A stretch of 13,096 nucleotides of DNA from Porphyromonadaceae bacterium (GTDB lineage: Bacteria > Bacteroidota > Bacteroidia > Bacteroidales > Paludibacteraceae): contig CAJPNS010000053.1 of assembly GCA_905372135.1 (NCBI GenBank), forward strand, positions 1 through 13,096, in the 5' to 3' direction. This document shows positions 7,261 to 13,096 of the stretch, piece after piece. The position numbers and the translations under genes were made by a program. Every line of letters starts with the position of its first letter. Position 1 is the first letter of the stretch. Below the pieces are notes generated by a model, which was given only the letters and a program-made list of their open reading frames with translations, ran no database searches and was not told the DNA's origin.

Positions 7261-8166
7261 ATGTTAGAATTTAGATCTGTTCAGGCAAGCGACCGACGGC
7301 TTGTACAGTCGTATATATCGAGTATGCCATACAGAAATTGCGACTTGTCATTTGCCAATATATTTGTCTGGAGCTTCTTGTACGACACCCGAATAGCCGA
7401 ATACGGAGGCTCTCTATTTGTAAAATACAGTTTTCACTCTAAACCATTCTATATGATGCCTTTCGGTCGGTGCGACTTGAAGACAGCCATCGAAAAGGCG
7501 ATAGAAGACTCTATCGGCGACGACCTTCGTTTTTGTATGCAAGGGCTGAGCCCCAAGATGAAAGCAGACATAGAGGAGGCTATGCCCGAAACATTCTCTT
7601 TCACCTCCAATCGCGACTATTCAGACTACCTCTATCTCAGAGACGATTTAGTAGGGCTTTCGGGTAAAAAATATCAACCTAAACGCAATCATATCAATCA
7701 GTTTAAGCGAAACTATCCGCAATATAAATTTGTTCCCATTACTCCCGATATCATACCTCAGTGTATGGAGCTCGAAAGCTATTGGAAGAGTGTAAACGAA
7801 GACGAGAAAGACAAGACGTATATCGCACTCGACTCAGAGCGCCAAGCCATACGGAGGGCTTTCGACCACTACGAAGAGTTAGACCTCTTGGGTGGTGCCC
7901 TATTGGTCGACGGTAGAGTAGTGGCTTTCACATACGGCTCGCCAATAAATGGAAATACGTTCGATGTGGCTGTAGAAAAGGCAGATGCCAATTATATCGG
8001 TGCTTATACGATGATAAACAATGAGTTCGCAAAGACTATCGACCCTAAATATGTGTTTGTCAACCGCGAAGAAGATCTCGGAATGGAGGGGCTACGCAAA
8101 GCAAAATTGTCGTATCATCCTGCAGAAATATTGGATAAATATACCGCAAAACTTATCGATAAGTAA
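7261..8166 (+). CDS. DUF2156 (MprF C-terminal-like, GNAT-fold) protein
   Basis: This 301-residue soluble protein belongs to DUF2156, the family containing the catalytic C-terminal domain of phosphatidylglycerol lysyltransferase (MprF). Family-typical stretches are the N-terminal CDLSFANIFVWSFLYD (27-42), the basic SGKKYQPKRNHINQFKR (134-150), GGALLVDGRVVAFTYGSP (211-228) and NREEDLGMEGLRKAKLSYHP (268-287) near the C-terminus. The whole protein reads as two GNAT-like halves. It has no signal peptide and no membrane segments, so unlike full MprF it is cytoplasmic and lacks a flippase. MprF-like domains transfer aminoacyl groups from tRNA to lipid; standalone DUF2156 proteins are largely uncharacterised, and the substrate is unknown here. 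It overlaps functionally with the next gene, which starts 2 bp after its stop, so the two are surely co-transcribed. Confidence 0.85.
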   Translation: MLEFRSVQASDRRLVQSYISSMPYRNCDLSFANIFVWSFLYDTRIAEYGGSLFVKYSFHSKPFYMMPFGRCDLKTAIEKAIEDSIGDDLRFCMQGLSPKMKADIEEAMPETFSFTSNRDYSDYLYLRDDLVGLSGKKYQPKRNHINQFKRNYPQYKFVPITPDIIPQCMELESYWKSVNEDEKDKTYIALDSERQAIRRAFDHYEELDLLGGALLVDGRVVAFTYGSPINGNTFDVAVEKADANYIGAYTMINNEFAKTIDPKYVFVNREEDLGMEGLRKAKLSYHPAEILDKYTAKLIDK

Positions 8167-8168
8167 GT

Positions 8169-9005
8169 ATGATTCTCTCTGTAAAAGAGCAGACTAAGAG
8201 GCTCTGGCACGATACATTCGGCGATAGTGCGGAGTTCGTAGATTTATATTTCGACCGCATATATACGGATAGTATCAATCATACGGTAAGGCTCAGCAAC
8301 GGGGCAGTCGTATCGGCTTTGCAGGCGATTGAGATGCCATTCAAAGTAGACAATAAGATATTGCGCACGGCTTATATATCGGGAGTGGCTACCGATAAAA
8401 ATTATCGTAGATGTGGATATATGGCTCAGCTTCTTGAGTCTACGCATAGAGAACTTATGGCAGCGGGTATAGATGCTGCGTGGCTTATACCCGATAGCCA
8501 ATACCTGTTTGATGTATATGCTAAATTTGGCTATCGTACTGCCTTTTATAAAAGCTATAGAACGATAAACGTTGCTTCTTCTGATATTTATAACGATTTG
8601 ACGATAAGTGAAATAAATGGCTCGGAGGTGGATACCGTTTTTGAATACTTTCATAGAAAACAGATGGAGCAGGAGGCGGGCGTATTGCTTACGCGAGACT
8701 TTTTCGGTGTACTTGTAGATACTTTTATATTGGAAAACACCCCAATATATATACATCGTACGTCGAGTGAAATATCGGGATTGGTTTTTGTACACAGTAA
8801 TGGCACTGTACTGAAGGTATTTGCCGATAGCCCTGATATAGAGCAGGGTATGTTCTATCGCTTGGCTCGTCGGACAGGTAGAGATACTATAATCGTTAAA
8901 AACAACGAAAAAGAGACTCCTTACGGTATGATGTTGTTTTTTAATCGAGATACCGACATCATCTCCAAACACCTCCCACAAGTATCGTTGATGCTCGACG
9001 AATAG
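8169..9005 (+). CDS. GNAT family N-acetyltransferase (Eis-like N-terminal domain)
   Basis: This is a 278-residue GNAT acetyltransferase, which would move an acetyl group from acetyl-CoA to an unknown amine in the cytoplasm. The acetyl-CoA motif A lies at 70-89: a beta strand ISGVATDKNYR followed by RRCGYMAQLL. The loop R80-R81-C82-G83-Y84-M85 follows the R/Q-x-x-G-x-G/A pattern except that the last position is Met. Motif B is near WLIPDSQYLFDVYAKFGY (105-122), with the common Y-x-x-x-G-[FY] ending. About 145 residues follow the GNAT core, forming a second domain resembling that of Eis-type proteins, though the protein is shorter than Eis (~400). Start ATG 8169 sits 2 bp past the previous stop, indicating translational coupling; no separate promoter is seen. 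It ends 12 bp from the converging TonB receptor gene. Confidence 0.84.
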   Translation: MILSVKEQTKRLWHDTFGDSAEFVDLYFDRIYTDSINHTVRLSNGAVVSALQAIEMPFKVDNKILRTAYISGVATDKNYRRCGYMAQLLESTHRELMAAGIDAAWLIPDSQYLFDVYAKFGYRTAFYKSYRTINVASSDIYNDLTISEINGSEVDTVFEYFHRKQMEQEAGVLLTRDFFGVLVDTFILENTPIYIHRTSSEISGLVFVHSNGTVLKVFADSPDIEQGMFYRLARRTGRDTIIVKNNEKETPYGMMLFFNRDTDIISKHLPQVSLMLDE

Positions 9006-9017
9006 CACACTATCAGC

Positions 9018-11024
9018 TTAAAATTCCCAGCTTGCCGATATTTTGAAGTTGGTGCCCGGCATAGGGTAGTTGAGCACTACGTCGTACTGTTGGTTGAAAA
9101 TATTATTTACGTCGGCGTTTACGTATAGTTTACCCAGCCGCCCGAGTACAAAATTGTATCCTAACGAAATATCGTGTGTATACCAAGGCTCTACATAGTC
9201 GATATCGGGGCGGTTTGCCGCACCGTTGTAGCGTTCGCCTGTGTATATGACACAGTAATTGAACCGAAAGGCTTTGTAGTTGATATTGAATGCTATAGTA
9301 AAGCTGTGTAATGGAGCATAGGGAATGGATTTTTTGTAAACGGTCGATTCCTTGTCGGTAAAGTCTCTTGCATTCTGATACGAATAATTCGCCAATGCAT
9401 TAATATACAGGTTTTTTGCGAGGCGAAAGTCGCCGTCGAACGATACGTCGACACCTGCGATTTTTACGAACCCGATATTTGTCATCGTCCACCGAAACGA
9501 GCTGCTTGTGGGCACTGCCACTATCTTGTCGGTAACCTCGTTGTAATAGGCATCGACGGCTATATTAAGGTTTCGGACTACCTTTCCTTGTTTTTTGAGG
9601 ATATATTCGGCACCCAAATCTACCTGATTCACAAATTCGGGCTTCAGACGGGAGGCTCCGAGCATTGTGCCGACATAATACAAATCGTTGAAATTGGGCA
9701 TACGGAAAGAACGCTTCACAAAGCTTCTCAAAGTAATGGGGAAGTAGTCGAACGGACTGTAAGTGGCTATCAACGAGGGAGAATACGCTTGGCGGTCGGG
9801 TGTGGCTGTGCCGTACCGTAGACTCTCGGTTATGAGATTTGCCATAAAAGCAGACTGTATCTTGAACCTTTTCAACCTCAGATTGCCCGAGACGGCAGCA
9901 AACAACGAATGACGCGATGGATAGACAAAACCGAGCATATCGGACGCCAGAAAATTGTATTGATAATCGACCGATAGCGAAAAGTCCAAAATCTTATTGA
10001 CGGTATATCCTTGTGCAGCAGATAGATATAGCTCTTGCTGGCGATAGATGTTGTTGATATACATTGTGATGCTATCAGGCTGAATATAGTGCAGATAGTC
10101 GTTGGCATACTTGGCATTTACCAGAAAAGAGTATTTGCCGAACGATTGGCGAATAGACGACTGAACGAAGAAGTTGTTGTCCCACTGTCGGTCGTGATGT
10201 TCGAATAGGTTGCGGGCGATGTAGCCGGGCAGCCCCCGCTCCGAGTTGTAGTTGTATATCTGTGCCTTCCATTCGCCGCGAGGAGTGTAGCCGTAGAGCG
10301 TAGCCTCGGTGCGTAAAGCCCTGATGTCGGAGTTTGTACGCACGAGCGTGGTATCGTAGCGAGTAAAGGGATAACGCCCGTCGGCATACATATATTCTAC
10401 TGATGTAGAGAGATTTATATTGCTTGTTAATTTCTGCTGCCACAGCAACGAAGGATTTACCAAGCCGAACGAACCTGTTTTTAGTCGAGCGTTGATATTG
10501 AATGTTTTATCTTCGGCGAAGACTGGGCGGCGTGTATTTAAATAGATTGTCCCTGCCGAACCGTAATCTTTTGCCGATTGCAAAAGCGACGATTTCTGCC
10601 CGTTGTAGATGGAAATACTCTCTATATTGTCGAGCGAAAATCGTCCTAAATCGACCTGTCCGTTCTGTGCATTTCCCATCTGTATGCCGTCGTAGAAAAC
10701 ACCCATCTGTTGCGTGCCCATAGAGCGTATGTTGATGGTTTTCAGTCCTCCTATGCCACCGTAGTCTTTTACCTGTACCCCCGAGAAATATCTGACGGCA
10801 TCGGCAACCGATTGCGAATTAAGGCTTTGCAGTGTAATGCCCGATAGACGTCTTGGCGGGATTATTTCGGATATGTTTTTTTTGCCCACAATTTCGAACT
10901 CTTCGATATTGTAAGCCTGTGCCACTGTGTCTTTGATTGTGTCTTTTACTGTCTCTTGTGAAGAGATGGGAACAATAAAAGCTTGTAAAGCAATGATTAT
11001 GATGATAATATGGTGCCTTTTCAT
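9018..11024 (-). CDS. TonB-dependent outer-membrane receptor
   Basis: This 668-residue outer-membrane beta-barrel imports a ligand using TonB energy. I place the start at ATG 11024: it opens with a proper signal peptide (MKRHH, six Ile, ALQAFIVPISSQ), whereas the frame stays open back to a TTG at 11069 with no signal-like sequence. A TonB-box-like stretch IEEFEIVGK lies at 40-48. The plug domain covers about 60-170, with ITLQSLNSQSVADAVRYFSG, INIRSMGTQQ (97-106), FYDGIQMG (110-117) and a SAGTIYLNTR end. The rest is the barrel, closing with FKISASWEF; a terminal Phe is the usual BamA signal. It lacks the N-terminal carboxypeptidase-like domain of SusC proteins and is nearer in size to BtuB/FepA-type receptors. 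Ligand is unknown: no riboswitch, Fur-like site or transporter partner is visible. It lies 90 bp downstream of lysS on the same strand with no terminator between, so read-through is possible. Confidence 0.9.
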   Translation of the reverse strand: MKRHHIIIIIIALQAFIVPISSQETVKDTIKDTVAQAYNIEEFEIVGKKNISEIIPPRRLSGITLQSLNSQSVADAVRYFSGVQVKDYGGIGGLKTINIRSMGTQQMGVFYDGIQMGNAQNGQVDLGRFSLDNIESISIYNGQKSSLLQSAKDYGSAGTIYLNTRRPVFAEDKTFNINARLKTGSFGLVNPSLLWQQKLTSNINLSTSVEYMYADGRYPFTRYDTTLVRTNSDIRALRTEATLYGYTPRGEWKAQIYNYNSERGLPGYIARNLFEHHDRQWDNNFFVQSSIRQSFGKYSFLVNAKYANDYLHYIQPDSITMYINNIYRQQELYLSAAQGYTVNKILDFSLSVDYQYNFLASDMLGFVYPSRHSLFAAVSGNLRLKRFKIQSAFMANLITESLRYGTATPDRQAYSPSLIATYSPFDYFPITLRSFVKRSFRMPNFNDLYYVGTMLGASRLKPEFVNQVDLGAEYILKKQGKVVRNLNIAVDAYYNEVTDKIVAVPTSSSFRWTMTNIGFVKIAGVDVSFDGDFRLAKNLYINALANYSYQNARDFTDKESTVYKKSIPYAPLHSFTIAFNINYKAFRFNYCVIYTGERYNGAANRPDIDYVEPWYTHDISLGYNFVLGRLGKLYVNADVNNIFNQQYDVVLNYPMPGTNFKISASWEF

Positions 11025-11114
11025 AGTGAGTGAAAATACCGTATCCTTCGAATGTGGTAAGAAAGTCAAGTTATACGATTCATTATTAATGTTACACTAT
11101 ACATCATAATTTCA

Positions 11115-12818
11115 TCATTTACAGAATGTGACAAAAAGCTCTTCGCCTACCTTTTCCACTTTGGCGAGTTTTTTGGAGGTCAGCCCTTTGATTGCCTTAT
11201 CCCATTTTTTGTTCGACAGCTCGGTCTTGCCTTTCAACTCTTCGAGAAGTATCTTTTCGGCTTTTCGGAGCAGTTCGAAAACCGTCTTCTCTTCTTCGGC
11301 AAGCTCTATCGGTTTCTTCTCTGGCTTCATCTGTGGGAACAGCAGTACCTCCTGTATAGCCGCCTGTCCCGTCATCAGCATCACAAGTCTGTCCATACCT
11401 ATGCCCATACCCGAAGTGGGTGGCATACCGTATTCGAGTGCACGGACAAAGTCCATATCTATAAACATAGCCTCGTCGTCGCCCTTCTCGGAGAGACGCA
11501 GCTGCTCTTGGAAACGTTCGAGCTGGTCGATGGGGTCGTTCAGTTCGCTGTAAGCATTGGCAAGCTCTTTGCCGTTTACCATCAACTCGAAACGCTCGGT
11601 CAGTTCGGGGTTCGAGCGGTGGCGTTTGCTCAGAGGCGACATTTCTATCGGGTAGTCGGTGATAAACGTCGGCTGAATGTACGAACCTTCGCATTTTTCG
11701 CCGAATATTTCGTCTATCAACTTACCTTTACCCATCGTGTCGTTGACCTCTATATTAAGTTTCTGAGCTATTTCACGTATCTGTTCTTCGGTCTTACCCA
11801 TGAGGTCATAGCCGGTATGTTCCTTGATGGCATCGAGCATAGTTACTCGTTTAAATGGGGTTTTGAACGATATAATATTATCGCCTACTTTCAATTCGGT
11901 AGTGCCGTTTACGTCGAGGCATATCTTCTCTACCATCTTTTCGGTAAACTCCATCATCCAGTTGTAGTCCTTGTAGGCTACATATATCTCCATTGCGGTG
12001 AATTCGGGGTTGTGAGTGCGGTCCATTCCCTCGTTGCGGAAGTTTTTGGAGAACTCGTAGACACCCTCGAAGCCGCCTACAATGAGGCGTTTGAGATACA
12101 ATTCATTGGCAATACGCAGGTAAAGAGGTATATCCAAAGCGTTGTGATGGGTTATAAAAGGACGGGCAGCTGCACCACCCGGTATTGGTTGCAATATAGG
12201 GGTCTCGACCTCGATATAATTCTGTGAATCGAAATACTCACGCATCGACCGGTAAATATTGGTGCGTTTGACGAAAATATCCTTTATTCCATCGTTGACT
12301 ACGAGGTCTACATAACGCTGACGATAACGCTGTTCGGGATCGTCGAAAGCGTCGAACGCCTCATTGTCTTTGTATTTGACTATCGGCAGGGGGCGAATAG
12401 ATTTACTGAGCACCGTAAGCTCTTGAGCGTGAACGGATATTTCGCCCATACGAGTACGGAATACGAAGCCTTTGATACCTATAAAATCGCCAATATCGAG
12501 CAGTTTTTTGAAAACTGTATTGTACATTTCGGGCTGCTCGGCAGTATTTATATCTTCGCCTGCGATATAGATTTGGATACGTCCCTTCGAGTCTTGCAGC
12601 TCCACAAACGACGCCTTACCCATAATGCGACGGCTCATAATACGCCCGGCCACACAGACTTGTCGTTTGGGTTCGAGGTTGTCGTCGAAATCGGCTCTTA
12701 TATCTACCGAAAAAGCATTGGTAGGATATAGAGCGGCAGGATACGGGTCGATACCCATTTGTTGCAGTTGATGGCGACTATTGCGTCTAAAAATCTCCTG
12801 TTCAGACAGATGTTCCAT
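11115..12818 (-). CDS. lysS: Lysyl-tRNA synthetase, class II
   Basis: LysS charges tRNA-Lys with lysine in the cytoplasm. The N-terminal OB-fold anticodon-binding domain spans about 52-140 (VCVAGRIMSRRIMGKASFVEL starts it). The class II catalytic core carries motif 1 around 197-214 (DSQNYIEVETPILQPIPG), motif 2 FRNEGMDRTHNPEF (260-273) and motif 3 GMGIGMDRLVML (470-481). The frame stays open upstream to a TTG at 12863, but that codon overlaps the -7 promoter box, so it cannot be translated; ATG 12818 gives MEHLSEQEIFRRN, typical of LysS N-termini. The protein is 567 residues, about 65 beyond where the E. coli enzyme stops (LLFPQMKPE corresponds to its end). This tail resembles a winged-helix domain and, to my knowledge, is usual in Bacteroidota LysS. 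Confidence 0.97.
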   Translation of the reverse strand: MEHLSEQEIFRRNSRHQLQQMGIDPYPAALYPTNAFSVDIRADFDDNLEPKRQVCVAGRIMSRRIMGKASFVELQDSKGRIQIYIAGEDINTAEQPEMYNTVFKKLLDIGDFIGIKGFVFRTRMGEISVHAQELTVLSKSIRPLPIVKYKDNEAFDAFDDPEQRYRQRYVDLVVNDGIKDIFVKRTNIYRSMREYFDSQNYIEVETPILQPIPGGAAARPFITHHNALDIPLYLRIANELYLKRLIVGGFEGVYEFSKNFRNEGMDRTHNPEFTAMEIYVAYKDYNWMMEFTEKMVEKICLDVNGTTELKVGDNIISFKTPFKRVTMLDAIKEHTGYDLMGKTEEQIREIAQKLNIEVNDTMGKGKLIDEIFGEKCEGSYIQPTFITDYPIEMSPLSKRHRSNPELTERFELMVNGKELANAYSELNDPIDQLERFQEQLRLSEKGDDEAMFIDMDFVRALEYGMPPTSGMGIGMDRLVMLMTGQAAIQEVLLFPQMKPEKKPIELAEEEKTVFELLRKAEKILLEELKGKTELSNKKWDKAIKGLTSKKLAKVEKVGEELFVTFCK

Positions 12819-12846
12819 TATAACACGATTATGTTTTTTGTTTGAA

Positions 12847-12872
12847 TTATTACCGAAGTGCAAAGGTAATAA
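12847..12872. repeat. Inverted repeat straddling the lysS promoter
   Basis: Perfect 8-bp arms (TTATTACC at 12847-12854, GGTAATAA at 12865-12872) flank a 10-base spacer. On the minus strand the spacer begins with the TTTGC of the -7 box. There is no T tract beyond the second arm in the lysS direction, so it is not an intrinsic terminator; an operator or a feature of the promoter itself is possible. Confidence 0.6.
12861..12868 (-). promoter_or_regulatory. lysS: -7 box of lysS
   Basis: Read on the minus strand this is TACCTTTG followed by C, a perfect TAnnTTTG. Forty-two bases separate it from the chosen ATG at 12818. No convincing -33 TTTG is visible; the sequence upstream is a T-rich run and then mixed bases. 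Confidence 0.65.
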
Positions 12873-12889
12873 AAAAAGTAAGAGTTACT
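12871..12889 (-). terminator. Weak candidate terminator of the usp-like gene
   Basis: On the minus strand, 29 bases after the stop codon of the usp-like gene, a 5-bp stem (AGTAA/TTACT, 12885-12889 with 12877-12881, 3-nt loop) runs into a T tract (12871-12877). The stem is short and A/T-rich, so this may be chance. Confidence 0.3.
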
Positions 12890-12918
12890 ACTATGCTTGT
12901 ATGCGAATAGTCTATAAT

Positions 12919-13096
12919 TCAATCGCATAGAGTATAAAGATCGGCTCGCGGATTGATAAGCATTATAGGTACTTCGGTGGTTTTGAGTATTTTCCGTTCT
13001 TTGGGTCCGAATATCATATCGTCGAGTCCATACTGACGAGAAGCCGATACTATCACGAACGATACTCTGTCGGCAACGGCATTACGCACCGCTTCG
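12919..13096 (-). CDS. C-terminal part of a universal-stress-protein-like protein (partial)
   Basis: The last 58 codons of a minus-strand gene enter from the right edge and end at TGA 12919-12921; the first full codon in view is at 13095. The visible protein begins EAVRNAVADRVSFVIVSASR and ends NPRADLYTLCD. The order of a hydrophobic strand with a Ser-rich turn (VSFVIVSASRQYGLDD), a FGPKERKILKTTEVP segment and a final strand PIMLINPR matches the end of a UspA fold, where a glycine-rich loop and helix precede the closing PVLVV-type strand. The classic GxxG-(9x)-GS ATP loop is not evident, so nucleotide binding is doubtful. It reads toward lysS, 97 bp or more downstream, with a separate lysS promoter between them. 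Most of the gene is outside the window, so the family call is tentative. Confidence 0.6.
   Translation of the reverse strand, partial: EAVRNAVADRVSFVIVSASRQYGLDDMIFGPKERKILKTTEVPIMLINPRADLYTLCD

Noticed and set aside
8244..9008. 254-codon open frame on the minus strand across the GNAT gene
   Set aside because: The plus-strand product has a recognisable acetyl-CoA motif and is coupled to the DUF2156 gene; the antisense product is basic, Tyr/Ile-rich and shows no domain. It is open because the sense codons avoid antisense stops.
11025..11114. Search for a cobalamin riboswitch or Fur box before the TonB receptor
   Set aside because: The 90-bp gap is too short for a full cobalamin riboswitch and shows no recognisable dyad or Fur-like site.
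11508..12227. 239-codon plus-strand frame inside lysS
   Set aside because: It lies opposite the LysS catalytic core, including motif 2, and gives a Tyr/Phe-rich product with no recognisable fold.
1..13096. Defence system, mobile element, CRISPR array or biosynthetic cluster
   Set aside because: No transposase, integrase, repeat array, toxin-antitoxin pair or clustered pathway genes were seen; the genes are housekeeping or envelope functions with separate promoters.

Overview
The window looks like ordinary core chromosome of a member of the Bacteroidota, most likely order Bacteroidales. Four things point there. Seven genes are preceded by the Bacteroides-type -7 box (TAnnTTTG) and lack Shine-Dalgarno sequences. 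DUF1573 proteins with an SCGCTTP motif and an Omp28-type lipoprotein are present. The PPi-dependent phosphofructokinase is of the long (550 aa) type. LysS carries a C-terminal extension that, as I recall, is usual in this phylum. Base composition is roughly 40-45% GC by eye, with one clearly GC-richer gene.

Plus strand, 1-9005: PPi-dependent phosphofructokinase; two tandem exported DUF1573 proteins; an exported C1-family cysteine peptidase of the bleomycin hydrolase/PepC type; a divergent cysteine synthase-family PLP enzyme; an Omp28-type lipoprotein with a CxxC motif; then a tight two-gene unit of a DUF2156 protein and a GNAT acetyltransferase. Most of these genes have their own promoter, so this half is largely a row of single-gene units. 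Two convincing intrinsic terminators lie after the first DUF1573 gene and after the lipoprotein gene. Minus strand, 9018-13096: reading leftward, the C-terminal end of a universal-stress-protein-like gene that runs off the right edge, lysS, and a TonB-dependent outer-membrane receptor. The two halves meet tail to tail with only 12 bp between stop codons.

The genes do not form one pathway. They cover central glycolysis (PFP), translation (LysS), sulfur/amino-acid metabolism (CysK-like) and several envelope proteins (DUF1573 pair, peptidase, lipoprotein, TonB receptor). No gap between genes exceeds 193 bp (1711-1903), and I see no tRNA, rRNA, CRISPR array, insertion sequence, prophage or attachment site.

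I did not find an obviously new multi-gene system. The observations most worth checking are regulatory: a 13-bp inverted repeat that is at once a terminator for one DUF1573 gene and the -7 box of the next, and a second dyad placed the same way over the lysS promoter. Others are the divergent substrate region of the cysteine synthase homologue, the composition shift in the peptidase gene and within the lipoprotein gene, and the putative winged-helix tail of LysS.
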